Positions 26,672 through 36,229 of a stretch of 64,000 bases of DNA are shown here, one piece after another; position 1 is the first letter of the stretch; each line of letters starts with the position of its first letter. A model generated the notes under the pieces. That model made no database searches. It saw only the letters and a list, made by a program, of their open reading frames with translations, and was not told the origin of the DNA. This stretch comes from Nocardioides palaemonis (GTDB taxonomy: Bacteria > Actinomycetota > Actinomycetes > Propionibacteriales > Nocardioidaceae). The stretch lies in NCBI RefSeq assembly GCF_018275325.1, contig NZ_JAGVQR010000004.1, forward strand, positions 744,001 to 808,000. The letters are read 5' to 3'. The position numbers and the translations under genes were made by a program.

Positions 26672-27580
26672 GTGCCCCCGCCCGAGCTCTCGGTCCTCCG
26701 CAAGCGCCTGGAGCTCGGCCGCCTCCTCCTCGGGTCGGTCCTGGAGTGGCTCATCAAGGCCTACGGCGCGGGTGCCGCGCTGAGCGTCGCGCTCAGCGAC
26801 TCCGAGACCACGAGCGGCAAGGCCGGCGACGCGATCCGGGCCGTGCCCAACCTCGCCGACAAGTACCACCAGGGCCGCTACGTCCTCGACCACCGCGAGG
26901 AGATCCAGGCCGCGGTCACTTACCTCAACGAGCACACGCTCCCCGAGGCCGAGCTCCAGCGGCAGGCCGACCAGAGCCTGCAGACGCTCGGCTCGATCGA
27001 GACGACGTACGACGAGGTCGGCCGGGCGCGCGACGCGCTGCAGCTCGACGGGATCCAGGGCACGTTCGACAACGTGCGCGAGGCGATCGGCCACATCGGC
27101 AGCGCCTACAGCGCCCGCCCCGACCTCGACTCGATCCGCCGGCTCGCCGAGGTCGCCGACCAGGTCGAGCCGTTCAAGCAGCAGGTCGACGTCCTGATCC
27201 CGGTCTACTACGGCAACTTCTTCACGCTCACCGACAACTTCGCGTCGGACGAGATCGCCTCCACCCTGACGGTGATGGCGCTGGCGCTCGCGGTCTCCGT
27301 CGTGCTCGGCCGGGTCGTCGGCTTCTGGGTGCGCCGCGGCCGACCGGGCATCGTCGCCCGCCTCCTGCAGCACCTGGGCGCGCGCACCTTCCCGAAGTGG
27401 TACGCGCGCCACCTGCCGTACGCCCTCGGCGCACCGCTCTACGACCACGCCCGGATCCACGTCCAGGACGCGATCCTCGACGACCCGCGCGGCACCCTCG
27501 ACGACGAGTCGTACCGCCGGCTCGAGGAGCACTTCAGTGCAGCTCGGGACCCGTCTTCTCCCGCACCTCGTCCTCGGTGA
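26672..27580 (+). CDS. Uncharacterised helical membrane-anchored protein
   Basis: 302 residues from GTG 26672; CACGAT six bases upstream supports the start. N-terminal hydrophobic segment [20 protein letters not shown], then about 150 residues of mostly helical, acidic sequence ([40 protein letters not shown]), a clear membrane helix about 200-218 ([20 protein letters not shown]), and a basic C-terminal region with [14 protein letters not shown]. No family recognised. The last 47 bases are antisense to the end of the CoA-transferase B gene. Confidence 0.7.
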   Translation: MPPPELSVLRKRLELGRLLLGSVLEWLIKAYGAGAALSVALSDSETTSGKAGDAIRAVPNLADKYHQGRYVLDHREEIQAAVTYLNEHTLPEAELQRQADQSLQTLGSIETTYDEVGRARDALQLDGIQGTFDNVREAIGHIGSAYSARPDLDSIRRLAEVADQVEPFKQQVDVLIPVYYGNFFTLTDNFASDEIASTLTVMALALAVSVVLGRVVGFWVRRGRPGIVARLLQHLGARTFPKWYARHLPYALGAPLYDHARIHVQDAILDDPRGTLDDESYRRLEEHFSAARDPSSPAPRPR

Positions 27581-28202
27581 CGCCCGGGGCGAGCTCGACC
27601 AGCTTGAGCACCCGGTCGCCGAGGGTGCCCGAGGGCGCGACCTCGCCGGTGGCGGGGTCGATCACGTCGATGACCGCGAGGTCGGTGATGATCCGCTGCA
27701 CCACGCGCTTGCCGGTGTAGGGCAGGTCGCACTCGTCGAGGATCTTCAGCGAGCCGTCCTTGGCGGTGTGCTCCATCAGCACGATCACGCGCTTCGCGCC
27801 GTGGACCAGGTCCATCGCGCCGCCCATGCCCTTGACCATCTTGCCGGGGATCATCCAGTTGGCGATGTCGCCGTTGACCGAGACCTGCATCGCGCCGAGG
27901 ATCGCGGCGTCGATCTTACCGCCGCGGATCATCCCGAACGACTGCGCGGAGTCGAAGAACGACGCACCCTTGCGCAGCGTTACCGTCTCCTTGCCCGCGT
28001 TGATCAGGTCGGGGTCCTCCTCGCCCTCGAAGGGGTAGGCCCCCACGCCGAGGATGCCGTTCTCGCTCTGCAGCACCAGCTCGACGTCGTCGGCGACGTA
28101 GTTGGGCACCAGCGTCGGGAGCCCGATGCCGAGGTTGACGTACGACCCGTCCTTGAGCTCCGAGGCCGCGCGCGCGGCCATCTCCTCACGCGTCCACGCC
28201 AT
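27534..28202 (-). CDS. scoB: 3-oxoacid CoA-transferase subunit B
   Basis: 222 residues from ATG 28202, one base after the subunit A stop. Motifs: [15 protein letters not shown], the catalytic Glu in [51 protein letters not shown]. With subunit A it moves CoA from succinyl-CoA to acetoacetate or a related 3-oxoacid. In some actinobacteria the same fold serves other acyl-CoA transfers. The 3' end overlaps the convergent membrane protein by 47 bp. Confidence 0.93.
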   Translation of the reverse strand: MAWTREEMAARAASELKDGSYVNLGIGLPTLVPNYVADDVELVLQSENGILGVGAYPFEGEEDPDLINAGKETVTLRKGASFFDSAQSFGMIRGGKIDAAILGAMQVSVNGDIANWMIPGKMVKGMGGAMDLVHGAKRVIVLMEHTAKDGSLKILDECDLPYTGKRVVQRIITDLAVIDVIDPATGEVAPSGTLGDRVLKLVELAPGVTEDEVREKTGPELH

Positions 28203-28203
28203 G

Positions 28204-28980
28204 TCAGGCCTCCTTCTTCCGCGTCGTGACCTTCTCGATCCGCTTGTCCGCGGCCTGTTCGGGCGTCAGCTCGACGACCCGCTGCACGAACACGCCCGGG
28301 GTGTGGACCTCGTTGGGGTCCAGCTCGCCCGGCTCGACGAGGTGCTCGACCTCGGCGATCGTGACCCGCCCGCACATCGCGGCCAGCGGGTTGAAGTTGC
28401 GCGCGGAGTCGCGGAAGACGAGGTTGCCGTGCCGGTCACCCTTCCAGGCGCGCACCAGACCGAAGTCGGCGACGATCGCCTCCTCGAGGACGTACTCCTT
28501 CTCGCCCTCGGCGGTGGCGAAGACCTTGGTCTCCTTCGGCGGCGACGACACGATCACGTTGCCCTCGGTGTCGTACTTCCACGGCAGCCCGCCCTCGGCG
28601 ACCTGGGTGCCGACGCCGGTCGCGGTGTAGAAGCCCGGGATCCCCGAGCCGCCGGCCCGCATCCGCTCGGCCAGCGTGCCCTGCGGGGTCAGCTCGACCT
28701 CGAGCTCGCCGGAGAGGTACTGCCGCGCGAACTCCTTGTTCTCCCCCACGTAGGAGGAGATCATCCGCCGCAGGCGCTTGGCGAACAGCAGCCGCCCCAG
28801 CCCCCACTCGTCCACGCCGCAGTTGTTCGACACCGCCTGCAGGTCGGTGGTGCCGGCCTCCAGCAGCGCGTCGATGAGGACCGACGGGATGCCGCACAGT
28901 CCGAAGCCTCCGACGGCGATCGTGGCGCCGTCCGGGATGTCGGCGACAGCCTCGGCCGCCGAGGTGACCACTTTGTCCAT
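28204..28980 (-). CDS. scoA: 3-oxoacid CoA-transferase subunit A
   Basis: 258 residues from ATG 28980. TAGGGT seven bases upstream on the minus strand suggests a leaderless mRNA and excludes the longer frame. Motifs: [52 protein letters not shown], and [19 protein letters not shown], all typical of the alpha subunit. It is immediately followed by subunit B. Confidence 0.93.
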   Translation of the reverse strand: MDKVVTSAAEAVADIPDGATIAVGGFGLCGIPSVLIDALLEAGTTDLQAVSNNCGVDEWGLGRLLFAKRLRRMISSYVGENKEFARQYLSGELEVELTPQGTLAERMRAGGSGIPGFYTATGVGTQVAEGGLPWKYDTEGNVIVSSPPKETKVFATAEGEKEYVLEEAIVADFGLVRAWKGDRHGNLVFRDSARNFNPLAAMCGRVTIAEVEHLVEPGELDPNEVHTPGVFVQRVVELTPEQAADKRIEKVTTRKKEA

Positions 28981-29080
28981 GTCGCAGACCCTAACGGTCG
29001 TGTGACTGGCGCCACTGTGTGCCCCGGGACCACTGTCGAGCACCCCGGGTGTGGGTGGAGCCACCCCCTACGCTGGTCAC

Positions 29081-30085
29081 GTGACCGACTGGCCGAAGGT
29101 GCGCCTGCACGTGGTGACCGGGAAGGGCGGGACCGGCAAGTCGACGGTCGCCGCGGCCCTCGCGCTGGCGCTCGCCACCTCGGGCCGCAACGTGCTGCTG
29201 TGCGAGGTCGAGGGCCGCCAGGGCATCGCCCGGATGTTCGACGTCGACCCCTTGCCCTACGAGGAGCGCCGGATCACCAAGGGCGCCCCCGACGACACCG
29301 GGCGCGCCGGCCAGGTCCACGCGCTGCACATCGACCCGGAGTCGGCGCTGCTGGAGTACCTCGCGATGTACTACAAGCTCGGCCGCGCCGGGAAGGCGCT
29401 CGACCGGTTCGGCGTCATCGACTTCGCCACCACCATCGCTCCCGGCGTGCGCGACGTGCTGCTCACCGGCAAGGTCTACGAGGCGGTGCAGCGCCCGCGC
29501 GGCACCCGCGGCAAGGACCAGATCACCTACGACACCGTCGTGCTCGACGCGCCGCCGACCGGCCGGATCTGTCAGTTCCTCGGCGTCAACTCCGAGCTCG
29601 CCGGGCTCGCGAAGGTCGGCCCGGTCAAGAGCCAGGCCGACAAGGTGATGGACCTGCTGCGCTCCCCGCGCACCGCCGTCCACCTCGTCACGCTGCTCGA
29701 GGAGATGCCCGTGCAGGAGACCTCCGACGGCATCGCCGAGCTCCGCGAGGCCGGCCTTCCCGTCGGCGGCGTCGTGGTCAACCTGGTCCGACCCCGCGAC
29801 CTCAGCCCCGGCGCGCTCGCGCAGGTCCGCGAGGACCGGGTCGAGCCGACGCAGGTGGCCTCCGACCTCTCCCGCGCGAAGGTGGACGTCGATGCCGGAC
29901 TCGTCGAGTCGCTCATCGACGAGGCCCGCGACCACGCCGTGCGCCGTCGGCTCGAGGACGAGCAGCGCGCCCTGGTCGCCGAGGAGGGCCTGCCCACCTA
30001 CGAGCTGCCGCGGATCGCCGGCGGCATCGACCGCGGCGCGCTGGTCGAGCTCGCCCAGCTGCTGAGGAAGCAGGGCATGGCATGA
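29081..30085 (+). CDS. ArsA-like P-loop ATPase, first of a pair
   Basis: 334 residues from GTG 29081; TACGCT ends exactly six bases upstream. Deviant Walker A VVTGKGGTGKSTVAAALALAL (residues 10-25), VLLCEVEGRQGIARMFD, switch II region VVLDAPPTGRICQFL. The Get3/ArsA family powers anion export or membrane-protein handling, but the cysteine metal sites of true arsenite ATPases are not evident. It is coupled by ATGA to a second member. The pair, followed by whiB and a PBP, is a conserved actinobacterial arrangement; its role is not established. Confidence 0.9.
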   Translation: MTDWPKVRLHVVTGKGGTGKSTVAAALALALATSGRNVLLCEVEGRQGIARMFDVDPLPYEERRITKGAPDDTGRAGQVHALHIDPESALLEYLAMYYKLGRAGKALDRFGVIDFATTIAPGVRDVLLTGKVYEAVQRPRGTRGKDQITYDTVVLDAPPTGRICQFLGVNSELAGLAKVGPVKSQADKVMDLLRSPRTAVHLVTLLEEMPVQETSDGIAELREAGLPVGGVVVNLVRPRDLSPGALAQVREDRVEPTQVASDLSRAKVDVDAGLVESLIDEARDHAVRRRLEDEQRALVAEEGLPTYELPRIAGGIDRGALVELAQLLRKQGMA

Positions 30086-31230
30086 AGCTCACCCCGCCCA
30101 CGCTCGACGTCGACGCGCTCCTCGACGACCGCGGCACCGGCATCATCGTGTGCTGCGGCTCCGGCGGCGTCGGCAAGACCACGACGTCGGCGGCGCTCGC
30201 GCTGCGCGCCGCCGAGCGCGGCCGCAAGGTCGTGGTGCTCACGATCGACCCCGCGCGACGACTGGCGCAGGCGATGGGGATCGAGCAGCTCGACAACACG
30301 CCGCGGCCGGTGTCCGGCCTACGCCCGAGGCGCGGGCGCAAGGGCGGGTCGCTCGACGCGATGATGCTCGACATGAAGCGCACCTTCGACGAGGTGGTCG
30401 AGAGCCAGGCCAGCCCGGAGAAGGCGCGCCAGATCCTCGACAACCCGTTCTACGTCGCGCTGTCGAGCTCGTTCGCCGGGACCCAGGAGTACATGGCGAT
30501 GGAGAAGCTCGGCCAGCTCCACCGCCAGGCGCAGGCCGACGGCTCCTACGACCTGATCGTCGTCGACACGCCGCCGTCGCGCTCGGCGCTCGACTTCCTC
30601 GACGCCCCCGAGCGGCTCTCGAGCTTCCTCGACGGCCGCTTCATCCGGCTGCTGCTCGCGCCGGCCAAGGGCCCGGCGCGGCTGATGACGGCCGGGCTGT
30701 CGGTGGTCACCAACGCGCTGACCAAGGTGCTCGGGGCGCAGGTGCTGCGCGACATGCAGACCTTCGTCGCGGCCTTCGACACCCTCTTCGGCGGCTTCCG
30801 CCAGCGCGCGGAGCAGACGTTCGCGCTGCTCCAGGCCGACGGCACCGCGTTCGTCGTCGTCGCCGCTCCCGAGCCGGACGCGCTGCGGGAGGCGGCGTAC
30901 TTCGTGGACCGGCTGACCGACGACGCCATGCCCCTCGCGGGGCTGGTGGTCAACCGGGTCACCCCCGACCCGCGCACGACGCTGTCGGCGGAGGAGGCGA
31001 TCGCGGCGGCCGACCGCCTGACGGCGGCCGACTCGGCGTCGCTGTCGGCGGGGCTGCTGCGCCTGCACGCCGATCGCGTGCGGATCATCGAGCGCGAGCG
31101 ACACCTGCGCGAGCGGTTCGCCGCGTCGCACCCGGCGGTGGCGACGGCGGCCGTCCCGGCCCTGGCCGGCGACGTCCACGACCTCGACGGCCTGCGGACG
31201 ATCGGCGAGCGCCTGGCCCGCCAGGGCTGA
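30082..31230 (+). CDS. ArsA-like P-loop ATPase, second of a pair
   Basis: 382 residues from ATG 30082, overlapping its partner by ATGA. Walker A IIVCCGSGGVGKTTTSAALAL, then VVVLTIDPARRLAQAMG (switch I with conserved Asp), and switch II LIVVDTPPSRSALDFLDAP. A C-terminal helical part ends LRTIGERLARQG. The two paralogs probably form a heterodimer, as Get3/ArsA proteins work with two nucleotide sites. Not clearly an arsenite pump: no ArsB or ArsR is nearby. Confidence 0.9.
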   Translation: MKLTPPTLDVDALLDDRGTGIIVCCGSGGVGKTTTSAALALRAAERGRKVVVLTIDPARRLAQAMGIEQLDNTPRPVSGLRPRRGRKGGSLDAMMLDMKRTFDEVVESQASPEKARQILDNPFYVALSSSFAGTQEYMAMEKLGQLHRQAQADGSYDLIVVDTPPSRSALDFLDAPERLSSFLDGRFIRLLLAPAKGPARLMTAGLSVVTNALTKVLGAQVLRDMQTFVAAFDTLFGGFRQRAEQTFALLQADGTAFVVVAAPEPDALREAAYFVDRLTDDAMPLAGLVVNRVTPDPRTTLSAEEAIAAADRLTAADSASLSAGLLRLHADRVRIIERERHLRERFAASHPAVATAAVPALAGDVHDLDGLRTIGERLARQG

Positions 31231-31235
31231 TCAGC

Positions 31236-31523
31236 TCAGGCGTTGACGGAGGGGCCCTCGACCTTGGTGCGGGCGGTCTCGAGGATGCTGCGCCACGACG
31301 AGCCCGGGCGGCGGCGGAGCAGCGCGCGGCGCTCCCGCTCGGTCATGCCGCCCCAGACACCCCACTCGATCTGGTTGTCCAGGGCCTCGGCGAGGCACTC
31401 GGTGCGCACGGGGCACCCGGCGCAGACCTGCTTGGCCTTGTTCTGCTCGGCGCCACGCACGAAGAGAGCGTCCGGCGTGTCACCCTTGCATGCGGCGCGC
31501 GATGCCCAGTCCTCGACCCACAT
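31236..31523 (-). CDS. WhiB-family iron-sulfur transcription factor
   Basis: 95 residues from ATG 31523 (MWVEDWASRAACKG); ATG 31538 gives five more. GGGGAA lies five bases before 31523, which decides the choice. Four cysteines in the WhiB pattern: one in AACKG, then VCAGCPVRTEC with C-x2-C-x5-C, which bind a 4Fe-4S cluster. The G(V/I)WGG turn is EWGVWGGMTERERR, followed by the basic LLRRRPGSSWR DNA-binding tail. It lies between the ArsA pair and the PBP and is transcribed towards the former, divergent from the latter. WhiB proteins control cell division, development and redox responses. Confidence 0.93.
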   Translation of the reverse strand: MWVEDWASRAACKGDTPDALFVRGAEQNKAKQVCAGCPVRTECLAEALDNQIEWGVWGGMTERERRALLRRRPGSSWRSILETARTKVEGPSVNA

Positions 31524-31716
31524 ATCAGTTCCCCACATCGTGATCGAGCCGACTGGCCGCCCCCATAGCGGCCATCCCTGACTCTTGAAGAAAAGTAAAC
31601 GAATCCCACGAGGTGGCATCAGGGCCAGGTGGCTCAAATCGCATAGTCCAATCGGACTAGGTGGCCACGCCCTTCGGATTCAGGTGGTATGGGCCCGGCC
31701 ACGTACTCTGGGGCCC

Positions 31717-34056
31717 ATGCCTTCGTCTCCCGCACGCCGTCCCGGACGTCCCGAGACCGGCCGGATCGCCTCCCACCTCGCGGTGATGGCGGCCGTCGCG
31801 GTCGTGATGGGCGTCCTCACCGCCTGCCTCGCCATCCCCTTCGCGGGGCTGGTCGGAGTAGCGGCCAAGGACGTCTCCAAGGGAATGGTCAACCTGCCCG
31901 AGTCCCTCGAGGCGAAGGACCTGTCGCAGAAGACCACGATCGTCGACGTCAACGGCAACGTGATCGCGTCGCTCTACGACCAGAACCGGATCAACGTCCC
32001 CCTCAAGCAGATCTCGCGGCCCATGGTGAAGGCGATCGTCGCGATCGAGGACTACCGGTTCTACGAGCACGGCGCGCTCGACCTCAAGGGCACGCTGCGC
32101 GCGTTCATCACCAACCAGGCCAACGGCGGCTCGGTCCAGGGCGGCTCGTCGATCACCCAGCAGATGGTGAAGCAGACCCTGCTCTACCAGGCGGAGACCG
32201 AGGAGCAGCGCAAGGCGGCCACCGAGGAGACGTACGCCCGCAAGATCCGCGAGCTGCGCTACGCGATCGCCTTCGAGAAGAACCACTCCAAGGACTGGAT
32301 CCTCGAGCGCTACCTCAACATCGCCTACTTCGGCGACGGCGCCTTCGGCGTCCAGTCCGCCGCGCGCCACTTCTTCTCCAAGAACGCCAAGGACCTCAAC
32401 CTGCTCGAGGCGGCGACGCTCGCCGGACTGGTGAAGAACCCCGTCGGCTACGACCCGGTCGACAACCCCGAGCGCGCCGAGAGCCGCCGCAACGTCGTCC
32501 TCGACCGGCTCGCCCAGCTCGGCGTGCTGACCGAGAAGAAGGCCGAGCGGCTCAAGAATCGCCCGATCGCCAAGACGCTGAAGATCGAGAACTCGCCCAA
32601 CGGGTGCCAGCAGTCCCAGGCGCCGTTCTTCTGCGACTACGTCGTCAACTGGCTGCTCAAGGACCCCGTCCTCGGCGACACGGTCAAGGAGCGCCGCCGC
32701 ACGCTCAACAACGGCGGTCTCACCATCAAGACGACCGTCGACCTCGACATGCAGAAGGCGGCCGACGAGTCGGTCTCCAGCCACGTCTACCCGCAGGACC
32801 AGGCGATCGGCGGGCTGGCGATGGTCGAGCCCGGCACCGGTGACGTCCGTGCCCTCGCCCAGTCGCGCCCGATGGGCAAGGACAAGGCGGCCGGCCAGAC
32901 CTACCTCAACTACGTGGTCCCCAAGGAGTACGGCGACGCCAACGGCTTCCAGGCCGGCTCGACGTTCAAGGCGTTCGTGCTCGCCTCCGCCATCAACCAG
33001 GGCATCCCGCTCAGCACCACCATCAACTCGCCGCAGACGATGCACTTCGACGACTCCGACTTCGAGACCTGCGACGGTCCCTACGCCGGCGACGGCAACG
33101 GCTGGGACCCGCAGAACTCCACCGGCTTCGGCAGCTACAACCTCTACACCGGCACCCAGAACTCGGTGAACACCTTCTTCGCCCAGCTCGAGACCCGCAC
33201 CGGCATGTGCGAGCCGCTGGCGCTCGCCAAGTCGATGGGCGTCGACGTGCCGCAGGCCCAGCAGGTGCCGTCGTGGATCCTCGGCGTCTCCGACGTCGAC
33301 CCGCTGACCATGGCCCAGGCCTACGCCACCTTCGCCGCCCGCGGCCTGCACTGCGACCCGCGTCCGGTGACCGCGGTGCTCGACTCGCAGGGCCAGCCGC
33401 TCAAGGAGTTCTCCTCGCAGTGCGAGCAGGTCATGCCGGGCGCCACGGCGGACGCGGTCAACGACATCCTCCGGGGCGTCATGGAGGGTGGCTTCGGCTC
33501 CGCGCTCCAGATCGACAAGCCGTCGGCCGGCAAGACCGGCACGACCAACGACGGCCGGTCGGTGTGGTTCGTCGGCTACACGCCCAAGCTCGCCGCCGCC
33601 GCGATGATCGCCGGTGCCAACGGCGAGGGCCAGTGGCTCGAGCTCGAGGGGCAGACCATCGGTGGACGACCCATCTACTCCGCCTCCGGGTCCGGCTTCG
33701 CCGGCCCGGTCTGGGGCGACGCGATGGGCGCGATCCAGGACCGCATCCCCTACGAGGACTTCCAGGCGCCGGCCGGCGACGAGATCGCCGGCGTGCTGAC
33801 CGGCGTCCCCGACGTCTCCGGCCAGACGGTCGAGGCGGCCACCGCGGCGCTGCAGGGCTCCGGCTTCGTCGTCGCCAACGGCGGCGAGGTCAGCTCCGAG
33901 GTCGGCCAGGGGCTGGTGGCCTACACCTCGCCCGAGCCCGGCACCTCGCTGAGCAGTGGCGACACCGTCACCCTCTACACCTCGACCGGCTCCGTGCCGC
34001 CCGCCAACAACGGCGGCGGCAAGGGCAAGGGGCGCGGGCGCGGCGGACGGGGCTGA
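31717..34056 (+). CDS. Bifunctional penicillin-binding protein (PBP1 type) with PASTA domain
   Basis: 779 residues from ATG 31717; TACTCT is seven bases upstream. Makes and cross-links peptidoglycan at the membrane. Cytoplasmic tail then one membrane helix (about 20-42). Glycosyltransferase 51 domain with catalytic Glu in EDYRFYEHGALDLKG and GGSSITQQMVKQTLL. Transpeptidase domain with S-x-x-K in GSTFKAFV, S-x-N in TQNSVNTFF, and K-T-G in AGKTGTTND. One PASTA domain (PDVSGQTVEAATAALQGSGF) and a Gly/Lys/Arg-rich tail (GGGKGKGRGRGGRG) at the end. It is divergent from whiB, as in many actinobacteria. Confidence 0.95.
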   Translation: MPSSPARRPGRPETGRIASHLAVMAAVAVVMGVLTACLAIPFAGLVGVAAKDVSKGMVNLPESLEAKDLSQKTTIVDVNGNVIASLYDQNRINVPLKQISRPMVKAIVAIEDYRFYEHGALDLKGTLRAFITNQANGGSVQGGSSITQQMVKQTLLYQAETEEQRKAATEETYARKIRELRYAIAFEKNHSKDWILERYLNIAYFGDGAFGVQSAARHFFSKNAKDLNLLEAATLAGLVKNPVGYDPVDNPERAESRRNVVLDRLAQLGVLTEKKAERLKNRPIAKTLKIENSPNGCQQSQAPFFCDYVVNWLLKDPVLGDTVKERRRTLNNGGLTIKTTVDLDMQKAADESVSSHVYPQDQAIGGLAMVEPGTGDVRALAQSRPMGKDKAAGQTYLNYVVPKEYGDANGFQAGSTFKAFVLASAINQGIPLSTTINSPQTMHFDDSDFETCDGPYAGDGNGWDPQNSTGFGSYNLYTGTQNSVNTFFAQLETRTGMCEPLALAKSMGVDVPQAQQVPSWILGVSDVDPLTMAQAYATFAARGLHCDPRPVTAVLDSQGQPLKEFSSQCEQVMPGATADAVNDILRGVMEGGFGSALQIDKPSAGKTGTTNDGRSVWFVGYTPKLAAAAMIAGANGEGQWLELEGQTIGGRPIYSASGSGFAGPVWGDAMGAIQDRIPYEDFQAPAGDEIAGVLTGVPDVSGQTVEAATAALQGSGFVVANGGEVSSEVGQGLVAYTSPEPGTSLSSGDTVTLYTSTGSVPPANNGGGKGKGRGRGGRG

Positions 34057-34088
34057 CCCGCTAGCCCAGCCCGCTCAGCCCAGTCCGT

Positions 34089-34547
34089 TCAGCCCAGCTG
34101 CTTGCGGACCTCCGCGGCGACGGCCCCGCCGTCGGCGCGGCCCTTGACCTGCGGGGTCACCACGCCCATCACCTTGCCCATCGCGCGCATGCCCTCGCCG
34201 GCCGCGCCGGTCTGGGCGATGGCAGCGGTGACCAGGTCGGCGATCTCGGCCTCGGTGAGCTGGGCCGGGAGGTAGTCGGCGATCACCTCGCCCTCGGCGG
34301 CCTCCTTGGCCGCCATCTCGGCGCGGCCACCCTCCTCGAACGCGACCGCGGCCTCGCGGCGGCGCTTCGCCTCGGTCGACAGCACGCCGATGATGTCGTC
34401 GTCGGAGAGCTCGCGGGCCTCCTTGCCGGCGACCTCGGCGTTGGTGATGGCGGTCAGCACCATCCGCAGCGTCGAGGAGCGCAGCTCGTCACGCGCCTTG
34501 ATGGCGGTGGTGAGGTCGGCGCGGAGACGGTCCTTGAGAGCACTCAT
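34089..34547 (-). CDS. GatB/YqeY domain protein
   Basis: 152 residues from ATG 34547; CACAAT lies six bases upstream on the minus strand. The YqeY fold: MSALKDRLRADLTTAIKARD, LRMVLTAITNAEVA, AKRRREAAVAFEEGGR, EVIADYLPAQLTEAEI and MGKVMGVVTPQVKGRADG, a helical domain related to the tail of GatB that interacts with tRNA in amidotransferases. The standalone protein's role is not defined. Its start is 25 bp from the divergent phosphoesterase start. Confidence 0.93.
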   Translation of the reverse strand: MSALKDRLRADLTTAIKARDELRSSTLRMVLTAITNAEVAGKEARELSDDDIIGVLSTEAKRRREAAVAFEEGGRAEMAAKEAAEGEVIADYLPAQLTEAEIADLVTAAIAQTGAAGEGMRAMGKVMGVVTPQVKGRADGGAVAAEVRKQLG

Positions 34548-34572
34548 GGGTCCATTGTGGCAGCCTTGCGGC

Positions 34573-35508
34573 ATGGCCTTCCTCCCAGTTCTGCGCCGCA
34601 CGGCGACCCTGGGGGCGGCCGCCGGCGCCGGCCTCGCCGCGTACGCCGCCTGGGAGGCCCGGCAGTACACCCTGCGCCGGGTCACCGTGCCGCTGCTCCC
34701 GGCCGGCCACGCGCCGCTCACGGTGCTCCACCTCAGTGACATCCACATGGCTCCCGACCAGCGCGCCAAGCAGGAGTGGCTGCGCGGCCTCGCCGCGCTC
34801 GAGCCCGACCTGGTCGTCGACACCGGCGACAACCTCTCGCACATGCGGTCGGTGCCGGTCGTCACCGACGCGCTCGGCGCGCTGCTCGACGTGCCGGGGG
34901 TCTACGTCCTCGGCTCCAACGACTACTACTCCCCCGGCATGCGCAACCCGCTGCGCTACCTGCTCCCCGACACCGGGCGTCGCAACACCTCGACCCCCCA
35001 GCTGCCGTGGCCCGAGCTCAAGGAGCGCTTCGGCCGCGCTGGCTGGCTCGACCTCACCAACGGCTTCGGCTCGCTGACCGTCGGCGGCACCCGGATCGCG
35101 TTCGTCGGCGTCGACGACCCGCACCTGGAGTACGACGACCTGCCGCGCGTGGCCGGCCCCGCCGACCCGGACGCCGACGTCCGGATCGCGGTGACCCACG
35201 CGCCGTACCTCCGCGTCCTCGACCAGTTCGCCGCCGACGGCTGGGACGCGATCATCGCCGGACACACCCACGGCGGACAGGTGTGCCTGCCCACCCTCGA
35301 CGGCCGCGGTCGGGCGCTCACCACCAACTGCGACATCGAGCCGGCCCGCGCGCGCGGCCTGCACCGCCACCCGGCCGACTCCTCGCCGGGCGACCCGGGC
35401 TCGGCGTGGCTGCACGTCTCCGCCGGCCTCGGCACCAACCCGTACGTCCGCTTCCGGGTCGCGTGCCGCCCCGAGGCGACGCTGCTGACCCTGACGTCCA
35501 TCGCCTGA
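34573..35508 (+). CDS. Metallophosphoesterase
   Basis: 311 residues from ATG 34573. N-terminal hydrophobic anchor (ATLGAAAGAGLAAYAAW). Calcineurin-like metal-binding motifs in order: D-x-H in LHLSDIHMAP, GD-x-x in VVDTGDNLSH, GNHD replaced by GSNDYYSP (serine-asparagine-aspartate form typical of the YkuE/YaeI group), H in AVTHAPYL, and GHTHGGQ. Likely a membrane-associated two-metal phosphodiesterase, as in UDP-diacylglucosamine hydrolase-like enzymes; the substrate is unknown. Confidence 0.92.
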   Translation: MAFLPVLRRTATLGAAAGAGLAAYAAWEARQYTLRRVTVPLLPAGHAPLTVLHLSDIHMAPDQRAKQEWLRGLAALEPDLVVDTGDNLSHMRSVPVVTDALGALLDVPGVYVLGSNDYYSPGMRNPLRYLLPDTGRRNTSTPQLPWPELKERFGRAGWLDLTNGFGSLTVGGTRIAFVGVDDPHLEYDDLPRVAGPADPDADVRIAVTHAPYLRVLDQFAADGWDAIIAGHTHGGQVCLPTLDGRGRALTTNCDIEPARARGLHRHPADSSPGDPGSAWLHVSAGLGTNPYVRFRVACRPEATLLTLTSIA

Positions 35509-35518
35509 GGAGGGCTCC

Positions 35519-36151
35519 ATGCCGCTCGTGCGCGTGTCCAGCTTCGCGATCTCCCTCGACGGCTACGGCGCGGGCGAGCCGCAGTCGTTCGAGGCGCCCT
35601 TCGGCCACGCCGGCATGAAGCTGCACGAGTGGCGCTTCGCGACCTGGCAGCCCGGCGCGCCGAACGGCGTCGACGCGCTCTTCGGTCGGCAGTACGACGT
35701 CGGGTTCGGCGCCGAGATCATGGGCGCCAACAAGTTCGGCCCGCCCGGCTGGCAGGACGACCCCGACTGGCGCGGCTGGTGGGGCGAGGACCCGCCGTTC
35801 CACACCCCGACCTACGTCCTCACCCACCGTCCCCGCGAGCCGCTCGAGATGGACGGCGGCACCACCTTCCACTTCCTCAGCACCACGCCGCAGGACGCGC
35901 TGGCCATCGCGCAGGAGGCCGCCGGCGACCTCGACGTCCGGATCGGCGGCGGCGCGACGACGGTGCGCGACTTCGTCGCCGCGGGCCTCGTCGACCACCT
36001 GCACCTCGCGATGGTGCCGATCGTGCTGGGGCGCGGCACCCTGCTCTGGGACGGCCTCGAGGGCCTCGAGGAGCGGTTCCACGTCGAGTCCGTCGTCGCG
36101 CCGAGCGGCGTCGTGCACCTCAGCCTGACCCGTCGTCCCGCAGACGCCTGA
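35519..36151 (+). CDS. Dihydrofolate reductase-family (RibD C-terminal-like) protein
   Basis: 210 residues from ATG 35519 with GAGGAGG upstream. Fold features: VSSFAISLDGYGAG at the start, GAEIMGANKFG, PTYVLTHRPREPL, FHFLSTTPQDALAIAQEAAG, the NADPH-binding VRIGGGATTVRDFVAAGLVD, and LHLAMVPIVLGRGTLLWDG. These proteins reduce small heterocycles or act as stand-alone reductases; none has a fixed substrate. It starts 10 bp after the phosphoesterase stop, so the two are probably co-transcribed. Confidence 0.9.
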   Translation: MPLVRVSSFAISLDGYGAGEPQSFEAPFGHAGMKLHEWRFATWQPGAPNGVDALFGRQYDVGFGAEIMGANKFGPPGWQDDPDWRGWWGEDPPFHTPTYVLTHRPREPLEMDGGTTFHFLSTTPQDALAIAQEAAGDLDVRIGGGATTVRDFVAAGLVDHLHLAMVPIVLGRGTLLWDGLEGLEERFHVESVVAPSGVVHLSLTRRPADA

Positions 36152-36199
36152 GGGGCGATTTCGGGGCGGCCTGACCGCTCCGGTATGCTCGCTCGCGTT

Positions 36200-36227
36200 G
36201 CCCATGATCGACCTGTCGACCATGGGC
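36200..36227 (+). promoter_or_regulatory. 5'-leader hairpin of tRNA-Pro transcript
   Basis: GCCCATG/CATGGGC and TCGA/TCGA arms with one mismatch and a 4-nt loop (CCTG), ending two bases before the tRNA. A -10 TATGCT at 36184-36189 places it inside the precursor leader. It may guide RNase P processing. Confidence 0.5.
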
Positions 36228-36229
36228 GG

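Noticed and set aside
29081..31230. Arsenite resistance operon
   Set aside because: The ATPases lack the ArsA metal cysteines and there is no ArsB, ArsC or ArsR nearby.
31611..31687. Four AGGTGG motifs and a TAGTCC/GGACTA dyad before the PBP gene
   Set aside because: Spacing is irregular (16, 32 and 23 bp) and the motif is common in GC-rich DNA; not enough to call an operator.
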